Assembly: GCF_009746625.1 (NCBI RefSeq)
Contig: NZ_VWXL01000106.1
Span: 1-64,000, forward strand
Origin: Caproicibacter fermentans
Lineage (GTDB): Bacteria; Bacillota; Clostridia; Oscillospirales; Acutalibacteraceae
DNA length: 64,000 nt
Direction of reading: 5' to 3'
The notes beneath the pieces are model-generated. The model saw nothing but the letters and a program-made list of their open reading frames with translations. It was not told the origin of the DNA and did not search any database. A program made the position numbers and the translations under genes. Numbering within the stretch: position 1 is the first letter of the stretch; every line of letters starts with the position of its first letter. Shown piece after piece: positions 62,065 through 64,000 of the stretch.

Positions 62065-63204
62065 TTGTTAAAAAAAGCGATTTCCATTTTTCTTGCCGCC
62101 CTGACGGCGGCTTCTTTTTCCTGTCCGGCCGGCGCCGAGGCTTCCCCCTCCGTGTCGGCAAAATCGGCTGTGGTAATCAGCGCTGCCGACGGGCGGGTCC
62201 TGTATGAAAAAAACAGTCGTGAAAAGCTTCCGATTGCAAGCACGACAAAAATCATGACGGCTCTTCTTACCCTGGAAGCCGCGTCACGAAATGACAGGAC
62301 GGTGCTGATCACACCGGAAATGATTCGGGTGGAAGGATCATCCATGGGGCTGAAAGCCGGTGATAAGCTCACTCTGACCGCGCTTGCGGAAGGGATGCTT
62401 TCCGTGTCGGGAAACGACGCGGCAAATTCCGCCGCGATCGCCGTGGGCGGCTCCACTGAAAGATTTGCTGCGCTCATGAATCAAAAGGCGGCTCAGCTCG
62501 GCCTGTCCGAAACACATTATGTCACCCCGTCCGGGCTGGATAATGCGGAGCATTATTCCTCTGCGGGGGATCTGGCGAAGCTGACCGCGGCCGCGCTGAA
62601 GAATCCGGAATTCGCAAGGATCGTATCGCAGAAAAAAATACAGGTCCGGTTTTCCGACCCCGACCGAACCGTGACCTATACGAATCATAATAAGCTTTTA
62701 AGCATGTACGACGGCTGCAACGGGGTCAAAACAGGTTTTACGAAAAAGTCTGGACGCTGCCTTGTTTCGGCGGCGCAGCGCGTCGGCGTTCAGCTGGTTG
62801 CCGTTACCCTCAGCGATCCGAACGACTGGGAGGATCACGAAAAACTGCTGGATTATGGTTTTTCCAGACTGACCTGTTTTCAGGCGGATGATTCCGAATT
62901 CCGTCTGAATCTCCCCGTGGTCGGCGGGACCGCGGGCAGCGTTTCGGTTTTGGGAACGGCGGGCGCAGCCGCGCTCCTGCCGTCCGACGAGGTGCAGAAC
63001 CTTCGCCGCACGGTTGAATTGCCGCGGTTTTTATATGCTCCGGTCAAGCGGGGGCAGGTTCTCGGGCTTGTCCGGTATCAAAACGAAACCGGCACGGTTG
63101 CGACCACAAAGCTGTTAGCCGGCGGGAACGTTTCCCGCCAAGCGGTGAAAAAGAATATCTTTGAAAAACTATGGGACCGGATCCGCGTTTTGTTTTCGGT
63201 CTGA
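62065..63204 (+). CDS. dacB: D-alanyl-D-alanine carboxypeptidase, DacB/DacF type
   Basis: Second PBP5-family enzyme of the window. The 379-residue product has a signal peptide (about 1-24), Ser59-X-X-Lys62 (STTK), SGN at 115-117 and KTG at 222-224, and a C-terminal amphipathic anchor (KLWDRIRVLF). TTG 62065 is 6 bases after AGGTG; GTG 62056 sits on it. Next to ytfJ, as are dacB genes in sporulating Firmicutes. The paralogue at 52936 differs in its SAN motif. Confidence 0.9.
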   Translation: MLKKAISIFLAALTAASFSCPAGAEASPSVSAKSAVVISAADGRVLYEKNSREKLPIASTTKIMTALLTLEAASRNDRTVLITPEMIRVEGSSMGLKAGDKLTLTALAEGMLSVSGNDAANSAAIAVGGSTERFAALMNQKAAQLGLSETHYVTPSGLDNAEHYSSAGDLAKLTAAALKNPEFARIVSQKKIQVRFSDPDRTVTYTNHNKLLSMYDGCNGVKTGFTKKSGRCLVSAAQRVGVQLVAVTLSDPNDWEDHEKLLDYGFSRLTCFQADDSEFRLNLPVVGGTAGSVSVLGTAGAAALLPSDEVQNLRRTVELPRFLYAPVKRGQVLGLVRYQNETGTVATTKLLAGGNVSRQAVKKNIFEKLWDRIRVLFSV

Positions 63205-63220
63205 AGGATGTGCAAATCGA

Positions 63221-64000
63221 TTGGGCGAAAAAATCAGACTGCAGAAACTGCTTTCGGAAGCCGGAGTCGCTTCCCGCAGGAAAGCGGAAGAATTGATTCT
63301 TGCGGGCAAAGTCCGTGTGAACGGTATTGTCGCTGAAATAGGCGGCCGGGCGGACCCCGGCAGAGACCGGATTACCGTGGATGGAAAACCGCTTGAAACC
63401 AAAGTAGAGAAGGTGTATCTGATGCTCCACAAGCCTCGGGGATACATCACCACGATGAGTGACGAAATGGACCGCAAATGCGTGGCCGAACTGGTGCGGG
63501 ACGTGCCGGAACGCGTATTCCCGGTCGGCAGGCTCGACCGGGAATCGGAGGGACTTCTTCTGATGACGAACGACGGTGAGTTTGCCAACTCGATGATGCA
63601 TCCGTCGCATCATGTTCCGAAGGTATACCGTGTAACCGTGCGTCCTTCAGTGACGGAAGAACAGCTGGTTCAGATGTCAACCGGCATGGTGATCGACGGA
63701 AGAAAAACGGCGCCCGCCGTGGTGCATGTTCTTTCTCAGGAACCCGGACGAGCCGTGCTGGAAATTATCCTCAGAGAAGGACGGAACCGCCAGATCCGGA
63801 AAATGTGCGAGCAGCTTGGACTGGAGGTCGCACGTCTGCGCCGTACCGCGGTCGGTTTTTTAAAGCTGGGCATGCTTCCGCCCGGAAAGTGGCGTCTGCT
63901 GACCGGTGAAGAGGTTCGGCGCCTGACAGGGCCGGCTGCTCCGATCCGGAAAGCGGCCTCCGCTTTAAAAACTTCGCGCGGAACGCGCGAGAAAAGAAAT
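63221..64000 (+). CDS. rluB: RluB-type 23S rRNA pseudouridine synthase, cut by the window end
   Basis: The frame from TTG 63221 stays open for 260 codons to the window edge, so the gene is incomplete. It has an N-terminal S4 domain (KLLSEAGVASRRKAEELI) and the RsuA/RluB catalytic motif GRLDRESEGLLLMTNDGE with Asp106, followed by REGRNRQIRKMC. GAAGGATG lies about 10 bases before the start. It sits after dacB, the usual position in Firmicutes. RsuA-type 16S specificity cannot be fully excluded, but RluB is favoured by the neighbourhood. Confidence 0.9.
   Translation, partial: MGEKIRLQKLLSEAGVASRRKAEELILAGKVRVNGIVAEIGGRADPGRDRITVDGKPLETKVEKVYLMLHKPRGYITTMSDEMDRKCVAELVRDVPERVFPVGRLDRESEGLLLMTNDGEFANSMMHPSHHVPKVYRVTVRPSVTEEQLVQMSTGMVIDGRKTAPAVVHVLSQEPGRAVLEIILREGRNRQIRKMCEQLGLEVARLRRTAVGFLKLGMLPPGKWRLLTGEEVRRLTGPAAPIRKAASALKTSRGTREKRN

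Overview
The window reads as chromosomal DNA from an anaerobic, probably spore-forming Clostridia, most like the Oscillospirales/Ruminococcaceae. The support is gene content and order: Firmicutes core blocks (rnj-gdpP-rplI-dnaB-tilS-hpt-ftsH; secG-rnr; scpA-scpB-DUF2953-ytfJ-dacB-rluB), sporulation-type genes (bofA, ytfJ, dacF-like), a butyryl-CoA operon, strong AGGAGG ribosome sites, and many TTG/GTG starts. No assignment below family level is attempted. All functional calls are from motifs and neighbourhood only.

Layout. 1-4.8 kb: the left edge holds the start of a probable transposase, then a compact cyanophycin cassette iadA-cphB-cphA (dipeptide hydrolysis, polymer hydrolysis, polymer synthesis). 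4.8-7.6 kb: a small XRE/DUF2975/membrane-protein module, then a decayed insertion-sequence region (20-bp repeats plus an N-terminally truncated IS30-type transposase). 7.6-9.9 kb: a Nudix gene that has lost its catalytic box, an AlaX-type tRNA editing protein and a PRTase-like protein. 10-16 kb: thl-crt-hbd-bcd-etfB-etfA, which converts acetyl-CoA to butyryl-CoA, behind a promoter overlapped by a good Rex-type operator. 16-20 kb: a DUF6054-like gene, a TetR plus radical-SAM pair, and nifS-rnhA on the opposite strand.

20-37 kb: a long housekeeping run: RNase J with a long disordered N-terminus, c-di-AMP phosphodiesterase, L9, DnaB, TilS, Hpt, FtsH, an atypical type IIA topoisomerase pair, SecG and RNase R. 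37-45.6 kb: yaaL/DUF2508-bofA, a cstA transporter, DUF4364 and XRE genes, tRNA-Thr(CGT) with an AT-rich HicB-like/DinB-like gene behind it, nth, glyA and rarA. 45.6-54 kb: a flavin reductase-rubredoxin fusion, a uracil permease, a split transketolase, a WYL regulator, mntP, hisH-hisF and dacF. 54-64 kb: pgi, a P-loop protein, yceD-rpmF, der, rpmB, an M50 protease, then scpA-scpB-DUF2953-ytfJ-dacB and rluB, which runs off the right edge.

The most interesting items are the cyanophycin cassette, the uncharacterised TetR/radical-SAM pair with its own palindromic operator, the Rex-like site on the butyryl-CoA operon, the decayed repeat/IS30 region, the internally deleted Nudix gene, the divergent topoisomerase pair, and the HicB-like/DinB-like gene beside the tRNA. 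I found no CRISPR array, prophage, rRNA gene or clear defence system.
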